In this document: positions 1-12,188 of the stretch, in pieces
How positions within the stretch are numbered: position 1 is the stretch's first letter
How the letters are laid out: each line of letters begins with the position of its first letter
Origin: Adenophora triphylla var. japonica
Taxonomy: Eukaryota; Streptophyta; Magnoliopsida; Asterales; Campanulaceae
Direction of reading: 5' to 3'
Assembly: GCA_022495995.1 (NCBI GenBank)
Contig: JAFEMH010001483.1
Location: 248,001-312,000, forward strand
Length of the DNA: 64,000 nt
Made by a program: the position numbers and the translations under genes
The notes under the pieces: generated by a model
Databases searched by the model: none
What the model was told of the DNA's origin: nothing
Seen by the model: the letters and a program-made list of their open reading frames with translations, nothing else

Positions 1-12
1 ACGAAGTTCAAT

Positions 13-400
13 GTGACACCGTGTCATCCGGCTTTTGCTGCCCGACCCATGCCTATTATATTCTCGGACATTAACGAAAGTCAAAACGTCATTCGCTCAA
101 GCAAAATTCTGCCAAAATTCTATCAAGGCAGAAAGACGAGACTTTCCCGGTATTGCCTTGACTATAATCCGCATCGCTCGTGCGTTGAAAGTTCCTATGA
201 CCCGCTAGACCCGTTAGGAGCGTTCTTTACTCTCGGTCGGTGGGATCCGCGTGCCCTATAGGACACTCGCCCGGGGCTGTCCACCCTGGGAGGTCGAAAT
301 ACAGGTGGAATACGAGGAGCTTATAGACGTAGTGACGGAACCCACGATCCGGGATCTAGAGTAGTTACGAAAAAGAAGGGCAAACCCCTTTTCCAACCAA
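13..400 (+). other. TE2 leader with a conserved, decayed reading frame
   Basis: The segment corresponds closely to 21850-22229 (minus) in TE1 and, over its second half, to 48831-48960 (minus) in TE4. An 82-codon open frame at 13-261 is shared with TE1. From about 245 another frame reads VPYRT, then IQVEYEELIDVVTEPT, and the same words appear in TE1 (IQVKYEGLIDVVTEPT) and TE4 (IQVEYRGSIDVVMEPT). Keeping the same reading frame in three diverged copies suggests a former coding segment upstream of gag, as Ogre elements have an extra ORF there. No function can be assigned. Confidence 0.5.
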
Positions 401-623
401 ATAGATATTAATAAAAGACAACTGTTTTAAGTAAAGCTGGAAGATTCTAATTTGCATATTGCACGAGCCTTCGGCCTAAACACCTACCCCGAGTCTAAAC
501 CTTTCCTATCCCTTTCCCGAAGCGAGAAAGAAGTGGGTGAGAACACCGGGTCGGCGACTTGTTAGCGCAGAATTCTCGAGCGGTTCGCGAGAATCCTCGG
601 TTTGGTCGATCCGGAGAGTCGAG

Positions 624-2480
624 AATGTCCGATTCGACAGAGAACAACACTGGTTTGGGTAACCGAGATGACTAGGGAAGAAGAGCTAGCCTTAGCCTTG
701 GAAAATAGTCGTAAGGCCCATGAGGAACAGCGAGGCCATGCTCATTGATGCGCTACGCCGTCATGGGGTCCGAGATAGTGGTAGAGCCCAATGGTTACTT
801 GGTTATGGTAGAAGATGAAACTCCGAGTAACCATCTCGGCCCCTCTAGCCTATAACCGGTGCCCTCCTCCATCCACATATGAGCCTTTGCCAAAGGCTGT
901 CCCTTTTCGGCCTTTTCCGGTATCCCAAGCCATTAGGGTCCCAACACCCTCTCCTCCTCGAGATAAGACCCGGCTTTGTTCCCTACCAACGAGAGAACAA
1001 ACGCCACGGCTATCCACATGCTAACGGCCTCTGCATTACCCTATGGGATTCGCTCCCTCTCCCCAGTATGGGCCGTCCCAGACAACTTCCGGGCCTCGGA
1101 ATCAATCAAGTGACCTTTTCAACTCACCTTACGCCACGCCACAACGGATCTTCCACCCCCAACCTTGCCAATAGGATCCCACGAGGCTCCTTTTTCCTAC
1201 TTAACAACTATGAGCCTAATTCCTATGCCTGCAGTCGGCCTCGGAGGAAACACCGGACCGAGGCCAAGTTTACACCTATTTCCCTTCTAAAGACTCCCAA
1301 GCCATGGTACCGGCTACCTGTGCCACCCACAGTCCTGCCACTCAAATCGACAAGCACGCTTTAGAGTCGAAACCGTCCCCGATCCCAACATGACTTGGTT
1401 GATGGAACAAGTTAAGTCCATGCGGGAGAAGTTCGGAGCCGAACACCAAAAAGGCGGCGTATCGGATTGCGATCCTAGCAAGATTGTCCTCTTCCTCCAA
1501 AATTCCGGATGCCGGAGATTGAAAAATTCAACGGCACGGTGTCCCCGGACTCATATTGAAAGCTATCTTCTTGCCATGAGAGCCAAGGCTGTACACATCG
1601 GCAAATGGCCGACCATTTTCGGTTGTCATTAAAGGGTTCGGCTCTTAGATGGTTCTGCGTAAAACCCGAAGCCCGAGCCACACGGGACCAAATTAAGGAA
1701 GCCTTTACGGAGAAGTATAAGGCCAATTTGAATTGGGAAACCAGCGGGAATGACCTACAAGGCACTCTACGAGCGCCCGGACGAGCCGGTGAGTGAATTT
1801 TACGGGAGATGGGCTGGAAGCTCGGCGAAATGATGACCCCGAATGAAGAAGAACGGATGGAGATCTTCCAATCCTGCTTAAAGCCTCAACTAAGGGTCCA
1901 AATTGGCAATTATTACTATCGACCTTCGAGCGATGGTAAATGCTGGTACCAAGTTTGAAAATGCCTTCAACATGGCCCCGGCCACGGGATCGATCGGCTC
2001 TTACCGCTACAAAGCACCGGTGTCAAACACCCCATTTGTCACTATAAAGGGAAAAGAAACGGTCGGCTGTCAATTACATCAGGAGAATGAGAAAGTGGGA
2101 CAGAATTCAAGCCAAGTAGTTGCGAAACCGAGACCTCGTTTCTATACCGCGAAGATTTTGGAATGCCACTAGAGAAGGTCTTTGACGGTTTGGTAGCCAG
2201 AAGGACTCATCGAGACCTTTGGAAAAGCTGGAAACCCGAAACCCTAATGTCGGAATGGACGAAACCAAACATTGCCGCTTCCACAAATATCATGGGCATA
2301 ACACCAATGATTGCACCTACACGAAATTCACTGATCTCTCGCCTAATTGAAGAAGGCAAGTTGGAACCACCTCGGGGTCCTAATGTGGTCAAGAACCCTC
2401 TTCCGGCTAACAATCGGGTCAACATGATCGAGTTCGGGAGACAAATGCGATCAACTTTGGAAATCCAGAGATCATAGACA
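624..2480 (+). pseudogene. TE2 gag, broken by frameshifts and stops
   Basis: The start MSDSTEN at 624 aligns with MADLTEN of the TE1 Gag. EEELALALENS and the HEEQ and LIDALRRHG region follow in changing frames. A Retrotrans_gag capsid core is recognisable at about 1500-1900 (EIEKFNGTVSPDSY, then ALRWFCVKPEARATRDQIK). A CX2HX4HX4C knuckle (C-RF-H-KYHG-H-NTND-C) lies at about 2272-2315 and is followed by an in-frame stop. At least six frame changes or stops separate these pieces, so no Gag can be made. TE2 retains the capsid core that TE1 has lost. Confidence 0.8.
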
Positions 2481-3169
2481 TTACGAAGTTCAATGTTCCT
2501 TATCTTTGAATTGCAAGGAAAGTGGAAAGATTTGATTAATGCCGCCGCCAAGGAAGGACGGTTTGGGCCCATAGTCGGGCGATTTTGTTAATGTTGTCGA
2601 GCTCGGCCTCTTTTCTATGATATTGAACCGGTAACCATGGTCAAGATTACGAAGAAAGGCTCACTTATGAAGGCTGCGAGTTTGAAGTAAAACAAGCCAT
2701 GTTAATGAAAGTTTCTTGAGAACCCTTCATTACCCATGATGAGCATAATGTATTTGTAATGGCTCTTACCACTCCCGAGGATCGGTCCCAGCCCCTGTTT
2801 GGGAAAAGGTGGAAAGAAGAGTGAACCGGCCAGAAGACTTTTGGGATGAAGAAAGGCTGTATCTCGAGATGCCGAAAGCACAAGCGGTCCCTCTTGCCCC
2901 GGAGGTACGAGATAAAGTTAAGTTCGAAAGGAGATTCCGCCGGAAACGGTCGAGGTATTCCCCATGGAAATGGTGTCAACAAAGGCAATTATGATCCACG
3001 GGATGAGAACGGCGACAAGGTGCTACTCCCCGGGGCAACGGCAAGAAGGAGTGAGATCCCGGTCCAACCTTTGTCAAGCCACCCTCGAGTCAATAAGTAG
3101 TGTAGGGTCAGTCGGTAGCGTACATTCGGTCGAGTCGGGAATCTTTGAATTCCGAGTCCTACGAGTCAT
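2481..3169 (+). pseudogene. TE2 gag-pol junction, protease not recognisable
   Basis: This stretch lies between the Gag knuckle and the linker before RT, where TE4 and TE5 have an aspartic protease. Short open pieces are present, for example AHDEHNVFVMALTTPEDRSQ-like words around 2735-2795, but no D-[NG]-G-S protease active site was found in any frame. The protease is either deleted or decayed beyond recognition. Confidence 0.4.
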
Positions 3170-6100
3170 CCGAAGGCCTCACGCTGAGGACTATCAAAAT
3201 GTAATCGATGTCATCTTTCCCCTTATTTTGAATGAAATGACGGATCTTTACGAGTATCCTCTTATTGCCAACTTAACAAATGATAAATTAACTCAAAACT
3301 CAACAACAGTTAATAATGAATCATTTGAACAAGATGCAAACACACTAAATGAGCAATACATTAAAGAAATCTTTAAGCGGGTTTGAAAAAGAGGAAAAGC
3401 GGGCCCAAGGCCGAGGAGGTTTTGACAAGTGTGAACTTGGAGTGCTGTCGAGGAACCTAAAGAGACACGAGATCGGAAACTTCTTCCGGGGGTTGAACGG
3501 GACGGTGATCGATGCGCTCGGGGAATACGTCGACGTGTTTGCATGGTCACTAGGGATATGCCGGGGCTAGACAGGTTCGATAGTAGAGCACGAGAAATCC
3601 CTCTAGCACCGGATGCTAAGCCGGTAAAGCGGCGAGGAAGATCAAGCCGAGAATGGTCTCTACGGGTCAAAGAAGAAATTGAGAAGCTACTTGCGGGTAG
3701 GATTCATCGAGTCATCGAATATCCGACATGGTTGTCCAATATTGTGACCGTCACCAAGGCCGATGGGAAGGTGCGGCTGCTGTGGATTTCAGAGATCCGA
3801 ACAAGGCCGGCCCAAGGACGATTACCCTTTGCCAAACATAGACATCCTGGTGGACTCCACTGCCAACTACGAAGTCAAATCCTTCGTTGATGGCTTTGCG
3901 GGATACAACCGGATCAAGATGGCCGAGGAAGACCAAGAAAGACTGGCCTTCACCACGCCGTGGGGAACTTGCTGTTATACGGTGATGCCATTTGGGCTTA
4001 AGAACGCCGGGGCTACTTACCAAAGGCGGCGACCGCGCTTTTTCATGACATGATCCACAAGGAGATTGAGGTCTACGTAGACGACATGATAATCCACTCC
4101 AAAGGCGAGGACGGGCGGCACTTTGTTGACTGCGGAAGTTCTTTGAGAGGCGAGACAACATTCCATGAGACTAAACCTGCTAAATGCACCTTCGGAGTGA
4201 CAAGGGGAAAAGTGCTTGGGTATATGGTCACGGAGCAAGGTATCGAAGTTGACCCCCAAAAGATCAAAGCCATTATGGATATGAGGCCACCTCGGACCCG
4301 GACGAAGTCAAGAGCTTTATGGGAAAAGCTGCGGTACATTAGCCGTTTCGTCAATCGGTTGACCACTATGTGCGAGCCCATCTTCAAGCTCATGAAGAAG
4401 AACGTAGACACGAGAATGGACCGAAGAATGCTAGGATGCTTTTGACCGAGATCAAGGCATACTTGGTACACCCTCAGTGCTATGCCCCCACATAGACGAA
4501 ACCTCTTGTTCTATCTCATTGTCACATATACGGCGGTTGGGGCTATGCTTGCTCGGGGAAAAGAAAGACTCTCGGGTAGAGAACGCCATTTACTTTGTCG
4601 GTAGGAAGGCTGCGGGGAAGTGAGCTCAATTACTCGGCATGTGAAAAGACACATGCGGGACTAGTGCGGGTAGTCGGCAAGTTGAAGCATTATATGCAAG
4701 CCCACCTGTGAATTTGGTCTCAAAAATGGACCCCATCAAATACATCTTTGATAAGCCTTCCCTCTCGATGCGTCTAGCAAAGTGGTCCTTCTTCTTAGCG
4801 AGTACGACATCAACTATGTGACCGGAAAGGCTATCAAGGGTCAAGCGTTGTCGGACCACTTGGCAAACTTTCCCGAGTAATGAAGACGAGAGGGCACGAA
4901 CCCCAATTCCCGAGATGAAGGGATCTTTGCGGTCGAACACAGAAAACCGATGGCGGTTGTTCTTTGACGGAGCCGCTAACAAAAGAGGAAACGGTATCGG
5001 GATGCTCTTGGTCGATCCGAAAGATGAGCATACACCCATAGCCCTCAAGTTGAACTTCCCTGCCACGAACAATGTTGCCGAGTATGAAGCACTGCATTCT
5101 TTGGTTTGGAAGAGTTTGCCTTAGAAAGGAATGTCAAGGAGCTAGAAGTTTACGGAGACTCGGCCACGATCATCAACCGGGTTTCCAACAAGTGGAAGGC
5201 TGTGGACCCTAACTGCGGCGGTATCATGCCCATATGGAGGAGTTATTTGGGACGGTTCGGAGAAGTGACCTTCCACTACTTGCCAAGGGAAAAGAAACGG
5301 TCGCGAGATGCCCTAGCTACTCTAGCCTCATTGGTAGAGATCCCAGGGAAAAGCCATAAAACCCTTCCGAGTAGGTAGAAGAGAAGCCCCGGCCTTACAT
5401 TTGTGAAGTAGACACAGGACCCGAGCCTATAAAGGAACCACTGGTACAATCAAATTTACCGGTTCCTCAAAGATGGAGAGTCGGCTTTCGGAGACAAAGA
5501 AGGTAGACCAAAAGAAGGTGTCGAGCCAAGAGCTTGCAAGCCACGAAAAGGTTGGCCTCCCATTATGTCATTCTAGGAGGCAACCTATACAAGAAGCGAT
5601 ACCAAGGACCACTCCTCTTGTGCGTCACTCAAGAAAAGGCCAAAGAGTTGATGACCGAAGTCCACAATGGTCCCTGCGGTCCTCATATGAATGCCGAGCC
5701 ACGATGCAAGTGATCCTCGAATGGGTTACTACTTTGGATTTCCATGGAAAGCGGTGTGTCCGGCACGTCCGAGCATGCGACAAGTGCCGGCGGTTTGCCA
5801 ACCTCAACCATCTCCCGCCTCATGACTGTCATTGCATGACGACTCCTTGGCCGTTTGCAACTTGGGGTATTGACGTGATAGGGAAAATAGCCCGGCGGAA
5901 GCAATGGACATGAATTTGTGCTAGTAGCCATCGACTACTTCACCAAGTGGGTAGAGGCCAAGTCTTACAAGGTCCTCACTTCCGAGAAAAGTGGCCCAAT
6001 TCATCAAAGAAAACATAATGTGCGTATATGGGGTGCCCAACGAGATCATTTCCGATAATGGGTCGCACTTTGAAGGGGACTGCGATAGGTTGCTTTGTCG

Positions 6101-6712
6101 AATTCAGAATCACTCGCCACAAGTCGTCTCCGTACATACCTCGGACTAATGGAGCCGTGGAAGCTGCTAATAAGACGCTCGAACGGATCATCAGGAAGAT
6201 GGCCACCCGTGGTCGTGATTGGCCCGAAAAGCCGCACTTGGCACTCTGGGGCTACATAACGTCTGTCGAGAACGGCTACGGGAGAAACTCCTTTTGCCTT
6301 AACCTACGGGATGGAAGCGGTGTTACCGGTGGAGTTGGAAATCCCGTCATTAAGGGTCCTCCTGGAAAACAAGTGTCAATGAAGTAGAATGGTTGCGCGG
6401 CGGCATGACGAGTTAGCCACCTTGACGAGAGAAGGCTAAAAGCCATGGAACACACCCGAGCCTACCAGAGGCGGATGGCCGAGCGTTTGATAAAAAGGTC
6501 AAGGTCGAGAGACATCAAAGAGGGTGACTTAGTGTTGAAAGTGAAGCCCCTACCGCAGACAACCCCACAGGAAAATGGGAACCCGTTTGGATCGGCCCTT
6601 ATGTGGTGCAGAAGATACTATCGGGAGGAGCCATGAAGCTTGCAGACCTGGACGGCAATCCCTTTGTCCGCCCAGTCAACGGTGATAAGCTCAAAGGATA
6701 CTATGTCTAAAA
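3170..6712 (+). pseudogene. TE2 pol: RT, RNase H, second RNase H and integrase, heavily frameshifted
   Basis: Order of recognisable parts: the linker before RT (VIFPLILNEM, about 3200-3390); RT (VTKADGKVR at about 3750; FVDGFAGYN at about 3880; MPFGLKNAGATYQR near 3990; YVDDMIIHS at 4070-4100); gypsy RNase H remnant (about 4490-4880); the second, archaeal-type RNase H (LFFDGAANKRGNGIG at 4955-5000; YGDSATIIN at 5150); integrase with CDKCRRF (about 5780), WGIDVIGKI (5864), SDNGSHFE (6050) and the C-terminal GDLVLKVKPL (6520). At least eight frameshifts or stops are visible. The tandem RNase H domains are the Tat hallmark. The reading direction is opposite to the downstream PMD and DUF7745 genes. 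Confidence 0.9.
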
Positions 6713-6752
6713 GAAAAAGAAAAAAAAGAAAAAAAAATATAAATAAAAAAAA

Positions 6753-6917
6753 GTGCAAAAAGAGTAATACCCAGCTAGACTGAAAACCCCAAAAAGGGCG
6801 GTCTAGGCAAAAGACAGGGTTGCAAATAAAAAATCTTAGTGCAAAAAAAAGAGTAATGCCCAGCTAGGCTGAAAACCCTAAAAAGGGCGGTCTAGGCAAA
6901 AAACAGGGCTGCACATG
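6753..6917 (+). repeat. Duplicated post-pol block (CCCAGCTAG repeat)
   Basis: Two adjacent copies, about 80 bp each, of a block reading GTGCAAAAAGAGTAAT, then CCAGCTAG, then CTGAAAACCC, an A run, and GGGCGGTCTAGGCAAAA. The same duplicated block occurs on the minus strand in TE1 (19122-19290) and, more diverged, in TE4 (42056-42195). CTAG and CCC/GGG arms pair to form a hairpin in each copy. A-rich sequence (6713-6752) precedes it. Confidence 0.75.
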
Positions 6918-6941
6918 AAAAAAAATTAGTTCACCAGAATG

Positions 6942-6997
6942 AACTACGAAGACCTGAGCCCCTTAGTCTTTCTTGTAAAAGGGGAACGTAGGCAGCC
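6942..6997 (+). promoter_or_regulatory. Conserved hairpin block A after pol
   Basis: AACTACG opens and CGTAGGCAGCC closes the block; inside, CCTGAGCCCC pairs with GGGGAA around a variable loop. The stem CTACG/CGTAG plus CCCC/GGGG is kept in TE1 (18745-18792), TE4 (41948-42002) and TE5 (52842-52889). It lies directly after pol or the post-gag region. The following 315 bases (6998-7312) are A/T-rich with repeated tttcatgaaa-like words and no gene. Confidence 0.6.
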
Positions 6998-7312
6998 ATA
7001 TATGGTTCGGTCTAAACAATAAAAAGGACAATCAAGCTTCCATGAAGTGCGTCCTAAATAATAAAGGGTATTTCAGTTTTCATAAAACGGGTCCCAATAA
7101 ATAAGACATTTGAATTTCCATGAAATGTGTCTCAATTAATTTTTAAGATAATATTTCTTGTTCATTACAAGTTAAAAACTTCTTGATGAGTTCAAGCACG
7201 GTCTACCTCTTGACTCTGCTAACCTGCTACAAAGATCTAAAATACAATAAAATGCCTAAATAAACTAATGTGTTTGCAAAATGGCAATAAGGGAATCCTA
7301 AGAAAAGATCTG

Positions 7313-8813
7313 TCAGTCGTCATTCGCTGAGTCTTCTTTGGTCTTTTTCCCTTTTCCTCGGCCTCGTCGAGTCTTCTTCCTCTTTTTATCTATGATGTCG
7401 GTATCCCTCATCCCGACCTCCGGTATCCTCACTGGAGCCTCTACCAAACCTGTGTCAATAAGTGCTCTCTCTACCCGAGCACGAGTCCGCACCTCCTCCC
7501 TCTGAGCCTCAGTCAAAGGAGTGACCTCGGACAACCTCTTGTACCGAGCCTCCATGTCTCTGACCAAGTCACCTGACTGGTTATGGCGACTTGCCTTAGC
7601 CTCAGTCTCCCTCAGAGTCCTGCTCGAGTCACAGTCAGCCCCCAATAAAGCCTGACGTCTCTCTCCCAAAATGACCTGAGTCGCCCCCATCTCCCTCTCA
7701 TACTAGTCCAAGTAGGCCGTGGTCAGTATGGTACTCTTCCTGCTCCTGAAGATAGCCCTGGGTGGGAAAGCAGCATATGTCCAAGCCCTCGAGAAGAAAG
7801 AGAAGCTGGCTGGATCCCTCATGTCCAATGACACCACCTCCATGGTCCGGATGTCCTCCCAATCACTCAATGGCTCCTGTAAAGCCCCAAACCGCCACGG
7901 ATACTAAGCGGGGGTATGTAGAAGGATGACCAGCGAGAATCTGGAACCCTCACAGCATAGGACTCCTGAAATATCCTCCTGATGCGCAACCTCCAATGAG
8001 GTATCCACCAACGGATGTCCGAAGTGGATAGCCTAGCCATCGCCGGCTCCGGCTACTCTGGTCCTGTTGCCTCGGTGCACCTCTCCGAGAAATCACCCAA
8101 GGGCACGAGTAGGCAAAGCCCCAGCAAAGCCCAGAGCCTCTCCTGCGGCCATAAGGTCGGCACGGCGGACTCCCGGATCTCATGAAATGGTCTCCCCGAG
8201 CCATCCTGTCAATCCCATGAAGTGTCTCTCCCAAAACCAGCGGGACAATATCCTTTCCAGCCTTGCAGTCTCTAACCATGACCAAGAGACCACTATGAGA
8301 GATCCCCACGGGCTCAGCAGTGAACAAAGCAGAGAATACGCAAAGGATAAATGCGTCCATAGCCACCGTGGTCGCAGCCATATCTGGAGACCCAAACCTG
8401 CCCGGGATATCAGAAAGGTCAATCCTGTCCGGGGCTACCATCATCCTCTCAGCCTCCCCCAAAGGAATCTGCAGAAAAGATGCAAGCTTTACCGCCACCG
8501 ACACGTCTCCGATCAGCGGAATAGATATAGCCTCAATCTCGGGACCCCCAATCAAGGCTAGGAAGTCTTCATGCGTCGGGACAATCTCGTTATAAGAAAA
8601 GCAGTAAACATGTCTCCGGACGTCCCAGAACTTTGCTGCGGCTCTCAAAAGGTCCCAATCGGGCGGGAGATCCCTCAAATGCCATAAAGACTTGATCTTG
8701 AAGGAAGAATCAAACAGTCCCCTATGAGATTGGAAGTTGTGTCTCACCCAAGATTGAAGATCGGACAGAAAACGGTCTCGTTTCCCCCTTTGCAATCTAA
8801 CGGGCTTCTCCAT
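7313..8813 (-). pseudogene. TE2 antisense DUF7745-like gene (frameshifted)
   Basis: Start chosen at MEKPVRLQRGK (8813) because the same FAM[ED] context and following helix occur in the TE3 copy. The frame is open upstream to 8906. N-terminal words FWDVRRHVYCFSYNEIVPT and EDFLALIGGPEI match the plant DUF7745 pattern (WD..., CF.., PT.EE...LL). Later DIVPLVLGETLHGIDRMA matches the NPVP.LL...I segment. The frame breaks near 8165 and resumes in other frames. The last part (7690-7313) ends in a basic tail KKRKKTRRGRGKGKKTK, likely nuclear. DUF7745 is a plant family related to transposon-borne PMD proteins; its biochemical role is unknown. It lies 508 bp after the PMD gene on the same strand. Confidence 0.75.
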
Positions 8814-8946
8814 TGCAAAATGATCAAAGGTGGTGCTTTTAGGTCCAAAATGTGCTCTGGGAACAATTGGGACAAGTCTAAGTTGAAAATGAAATGAAAT
8901 GGCCAAGCCTTGCTTTTATTCAGAAAATAACCAGGTCAGACCGTGA

Positions 8947-8985
8947 GCCGCACGGCTTCATTTGCCCTGTGGACTGTCCGCACGG
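8947..8985. promoter_or_regulatory. Pair of CG-NN-CG palindromes between PMD and DUF7745 (TE2)
   Basis: GCCG-CA-CGGC at 8947-8956 and CCG-CA-CGG at 8978-8985. The same palindrome occurs twice in the TE2 LTR (29116-29125, 29147-29156). It lies upstream of the DUF7745 start and downstream of PMD, the same place as the pairs in TE3 and TE4. Bases 8986-9321 otherwise hold no gene apart from the PMD 3' end. Confidence 0.6.
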
Positions 8986-9321
8986 CTACATTAGCCATCT
9001 GCAGAAAAATTCTGCAGCAACCAAGTTGCTGCCCAAGGGAGTTTTCACCCCACTTTTTCAACCAAAACCTGTACAAAAATATGTCCAAAAGCCATTCAAG
9101 CATTTATACACCATTATAAATCATTTTGGCCCAGTTTCAGCCCCGATTCCAAGCAAAAAATCGCCCCAAGGCTCAGATAATATGCAAATTTAAAAAGCAT
9201 AAATTAGAAAAGCAAATAAAACATAAGTACAATGTCTTCGCCCCATCGGCGCCAGAATAAAGCAAAAAATAAACAAAGTGTGCATTGTTTGTTTTTGTTC
9301 CAAATCTACTCTAGAGACCTC

Positions 9322-9984
9322 CTAGGCCTCCGATTCTTCCTCCTCCTCATCACTGCTCAGCTCGTAAATGCTAGCCTCCCTCATCAAGTCCTCCTGGTCG
9401 CTCACGTCAGACAAATGGACATTATCGTGCCCGTACTCAGCCAGCTGCTCCAGAATGTCAGCGTTGGGTCCCCGCCCCCGAGGCATGGCACTGGAAGAGT
9501 ACTCCGAGGCCGATGAGGTAGACGCTGTGCCCCCGACATGCCGTCTCTTGCCCGGGCTCCTGTGCATCCGCTGCTGCCTTTGAAGCGCAGGCCAGCTTCC
9601 TCAGAAGGGACCGGCACATGTCCTTCCATCCCCTATTCTGCCTGACCAATCTGTCATAGGTGCGAGCTGGAACCTGAGAAAAAAAGAGAAAAATCTCAGA
9701 AAAATCTCAGAAAATCTCAAATTTGCAAAAAAAAAAAGCAAAGAAAGCTGAAAAGGGAAAGACCCTAAAAGTATACTTACAGTGCTGTCAGGCGGCAAGG
9801 TGTACTGGGGCTCCCTAGCGTCGGGGACATGTATCCTCATCCTCCTCGGTACTCCATGGACCACGTAGGACAGATGCGCAGGAGGGATCGGCGGGTCAGT
9901 AGGCTCATCCTCCCCATATCCCTGAGTGATCGCCAGCTTCACTAGCTTCTGTGGCGTCCTCAGGCGCTGCTCCACAAACACAGC
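9322..9984 (-). pseudogene. TE2 antisense PMD gene, 3' part (exon 3 end and last exon)
   Basis: Continues the PMD gene broken at 25559 by TE1. The exon end (9984-9781) reads from AVFVEQRLRTPQKLV to LPPDST and stops at donor GTAAGTATAC. An intron of about 107 bp ends in TTCTCAG. The last exon (9673-9322) begins VPARTYDRLVRQNRG, matching VPAKTFRAMAKAL of the TE4 copy. A frame change occurs in the middle, then an acidic tail ends SSDEEEEESEA. TE3, TE4 and TE1 copies end in similar acidic tails. Confidence 0.8.
9980..9984. repeat. TE1 target site duplication, left copy
   Basis: ACAGC directly before the TE1 terminus; the identical ACAGC follows the other terminus at 25559-25563. Confidence 0.9.
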
Positions 9985-10639
9985 TGTGAATGTGTGCCTA
10001 AATTTTTTTTTTGTTGGATTCACGCGAGTTTGAAGACATCCGATTTAATTTGAAAAACGGAGTCGCCACCCCATTTTGATTACCTCAAAACTTTGAAAAA
10101 AAGGTTTTATGGGTTCGGAGGTTAAGTTACCCCTTGGGAAGAACGTTTGGCATTCACCCAAGGTGCCTTGCCGGAGCAAGTCTACCATGATTTCATTAAT
10201 CGTGCTTGCTTGCGTGCTTTCTTGTGTGCATGTGTTTGAGAATAAAAGGGGGGAATGTCCCAAGTTATCTTCCGGACGTACAAACCATTTGTTGGTTGTC
10301 GCTCGGGATTCCTTGGATTTTTATGTATTCGGGATTTTGATCCCATCCTCATCTTGGACTTGTGATCATCGCTTTTTAACCTCGGGACTTGCGTGATCGA
10401 GAGAGGGACTCCCTTTTATAGTAAAAAATGAGGTTCTTTAGGAAGGAATGTCCTTATCCCATCAATCCTACATTTTAAGACGATCGAGCTCATATAGATG
10501 CTTCATACTCGTCTTAAGTGATAATCGGAGATATCGGGTTCAAGGTTATCCCTTTCTAAAGAAATGTGGAACCTTTAATGGAAGGAACGATGTAAAGATA
10601 TGATCTTTTACACCGGTCCGTTCCTAGGTTATTAATGGG

Positions 10640-11035
10640 GGAATGGGGGAAATGTATGTAAAAATGACACTTTAGTGAAAAGATGGCATTTTAGAGTGTA
10701 AAGAATGTCTTTTGGTTGCAAGGGATGCCTTTTGTGCAAAGAAAAGATTTTTATGTAAAGAATGCATTTTTATGTTGGAAAATAGTATTTAATGCATAAA
10801 TGATGTATGAAAATGGAAAAGAATGATTCTTTAATGCAAAGTATGCATTTTGAGTGTGAAAATGAGTTTTTGAATGCAAAAGATGCATCTTTAATGTGAA
10901 AAGGGGGTTTTTTGAGTGCAAAGGATGCACCATTAAAGCAAAGATGTCATTTTGGTGAAAAAGATATCCTTTTAATGCAAACGATGCTGCTCCGTATGCA
11001 AATGTTTTAGTTGAAATGCATTGATGCATTAGAAA
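10640..11035. repeat. Degenerate ATGCA-rich short repeats in the LTR
   Basis: About a dozen imperfect units of roughly 27-33 bp built on words such as AATGCATTTT, AAAGATGCATCTTT and GTGCAAAGGATGC. The same region occurs in the other LTR (about 24000-24390), and a related but rearranged version is in the TE2 LTR (29490-29920). Many units are self-complementary. It is transcribed downstream of the TATA box. Confidence 0.6.
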
Positions 11036-11738
11036 AGGCAAACATCGACATACCAAAAGATGAGAAATCTGCAACCGGCTACTTATGTCGCGTGACATAG
11101 GCCGCCTATGTCGCGTGACATAACAAGCCATTTTGCAGAAGCCTAAACAGCTGAGATTTGCAGAGGTAACAAGGCACCAAAATGGTCAAGTTACTTCACA
11201 AACAAATCTCAGAGAGCATGTTTATCAATAATGAACACTTCAAGAGGGTGTGGACATGAGGGATCCACACTCATCTTGAGTGTTCATGCAAAACCAAGTC
11301 AAACCGGAGCTTTTACATGAAATGTGATGAAATCAAATGTGGATCTATGAAATATGAAGCTAAAGCATGTAACTTTAATCAGAATGTCACATTATCAACG
11401 CATGTAGCATGTGGATCTTATGTATAATGAAGATAGGAAGGAGGAAAAGGGTAGAAAATCGTTACCCTTGAAGACCACGACTCCCTATATCAAGTTAGAT
11501 ATAGGGGCCTTCGAAACAGCAACCTCCGGGGACTGAGTTCAATCCTTGGATCCGTGGGAATCCTTGGTTCTTGGTGTGTGTGAAAAGTGTGTGTGTGGGA
11601 AGTGTGTGTGTGGGATTGATTTGGGAGGATTATTATGGTTTGGGAGGTATGTGAGGAGAGAGGAGGCTTCTGGGCGTATTCCCTATAGAGGGGGACTGAG
11701 GGGTGGAAGAGGTGTGTAAAATGAGAGGTGAAGGCCTC

Positions 11739-12005
11739 TATTTATAGGCTGCCTGCATGGGCTTGTTATGTCGCACGACATAACAAGCCATAACTGCTTT
11801 CCTTCTAGAAACATGCAAGGTGGCAACCTTCTAGAACTTTTCATGGCCTATTATGTCGCACGACATAAGTAGCCACTTCCATATTCTTCTAGAAACATGC
11901 AAGGTGGCAAGCTTCTAGAAGTTTTTCATGGCCTATTATGTCGCACGACATAAGTAGCCACTTCCAGATTCTTCTAGAAACATGCAAGGTGGCAGTCTTC
12001 TAGAA
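11739..12005 (-). promoter_or_regulatory. TE1 U3 promoter: TATA box, three long palindromes, six TTCTAGAA motifs
   Basis: TATAAATA is at 11746-11739 (minus). Upstream lie three palindromes centred on ATGTCG-CA-CGACAT: 11760-11789, where 14-bp arms match perfectly, 11845-11874 and 11930-11959. Between them are TTCTAGAA at 11803, 11829, 11887, 11913, 11972 and 11998, alternating with GCCACCTTGCATG. Two of the three blocks form an 83-85 bp tandem repeat. TTCTAGAA fits the inverted nTTCnnGAAn core of heat-shock elements. Function is inferred from position only. The second LTR has the same layout at about 25100-25380. Confidence 0.65.
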
Positions 12006-12188
12006 GGGTTTTGGAATTAAGAAAAACGTGTTTCTTAATTACCAAGCATTCCTTTCAGCCCTTAAAAGGCTTGGAACATTTCTGAAATTATTCCGGAACT
12101 GTAGGAAAGTCCGAGGAATTACCGGAAAAATTACCGGAATTGCCGGAAAAATTAATCGGAAGGCATGAGCCAGATTTGGGTACTTACA

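Larger units (their letters stand above)
9985..12188 (-). repeat. TE1 3' LTR
   Basis: 2204 bp, reading on the minus strand from TGTAAGTACCC (12188) to ATTCACA (9985). It holds U3 with palindromes and TTCTAGAA motifs, a TATAAATA box (11746-11739), an A/T-rich repeat region and, 75-84 bp from the end, TGGCGACTCC (10068-10059), an internal copy of the primer-site start. Confidence 0.93.
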
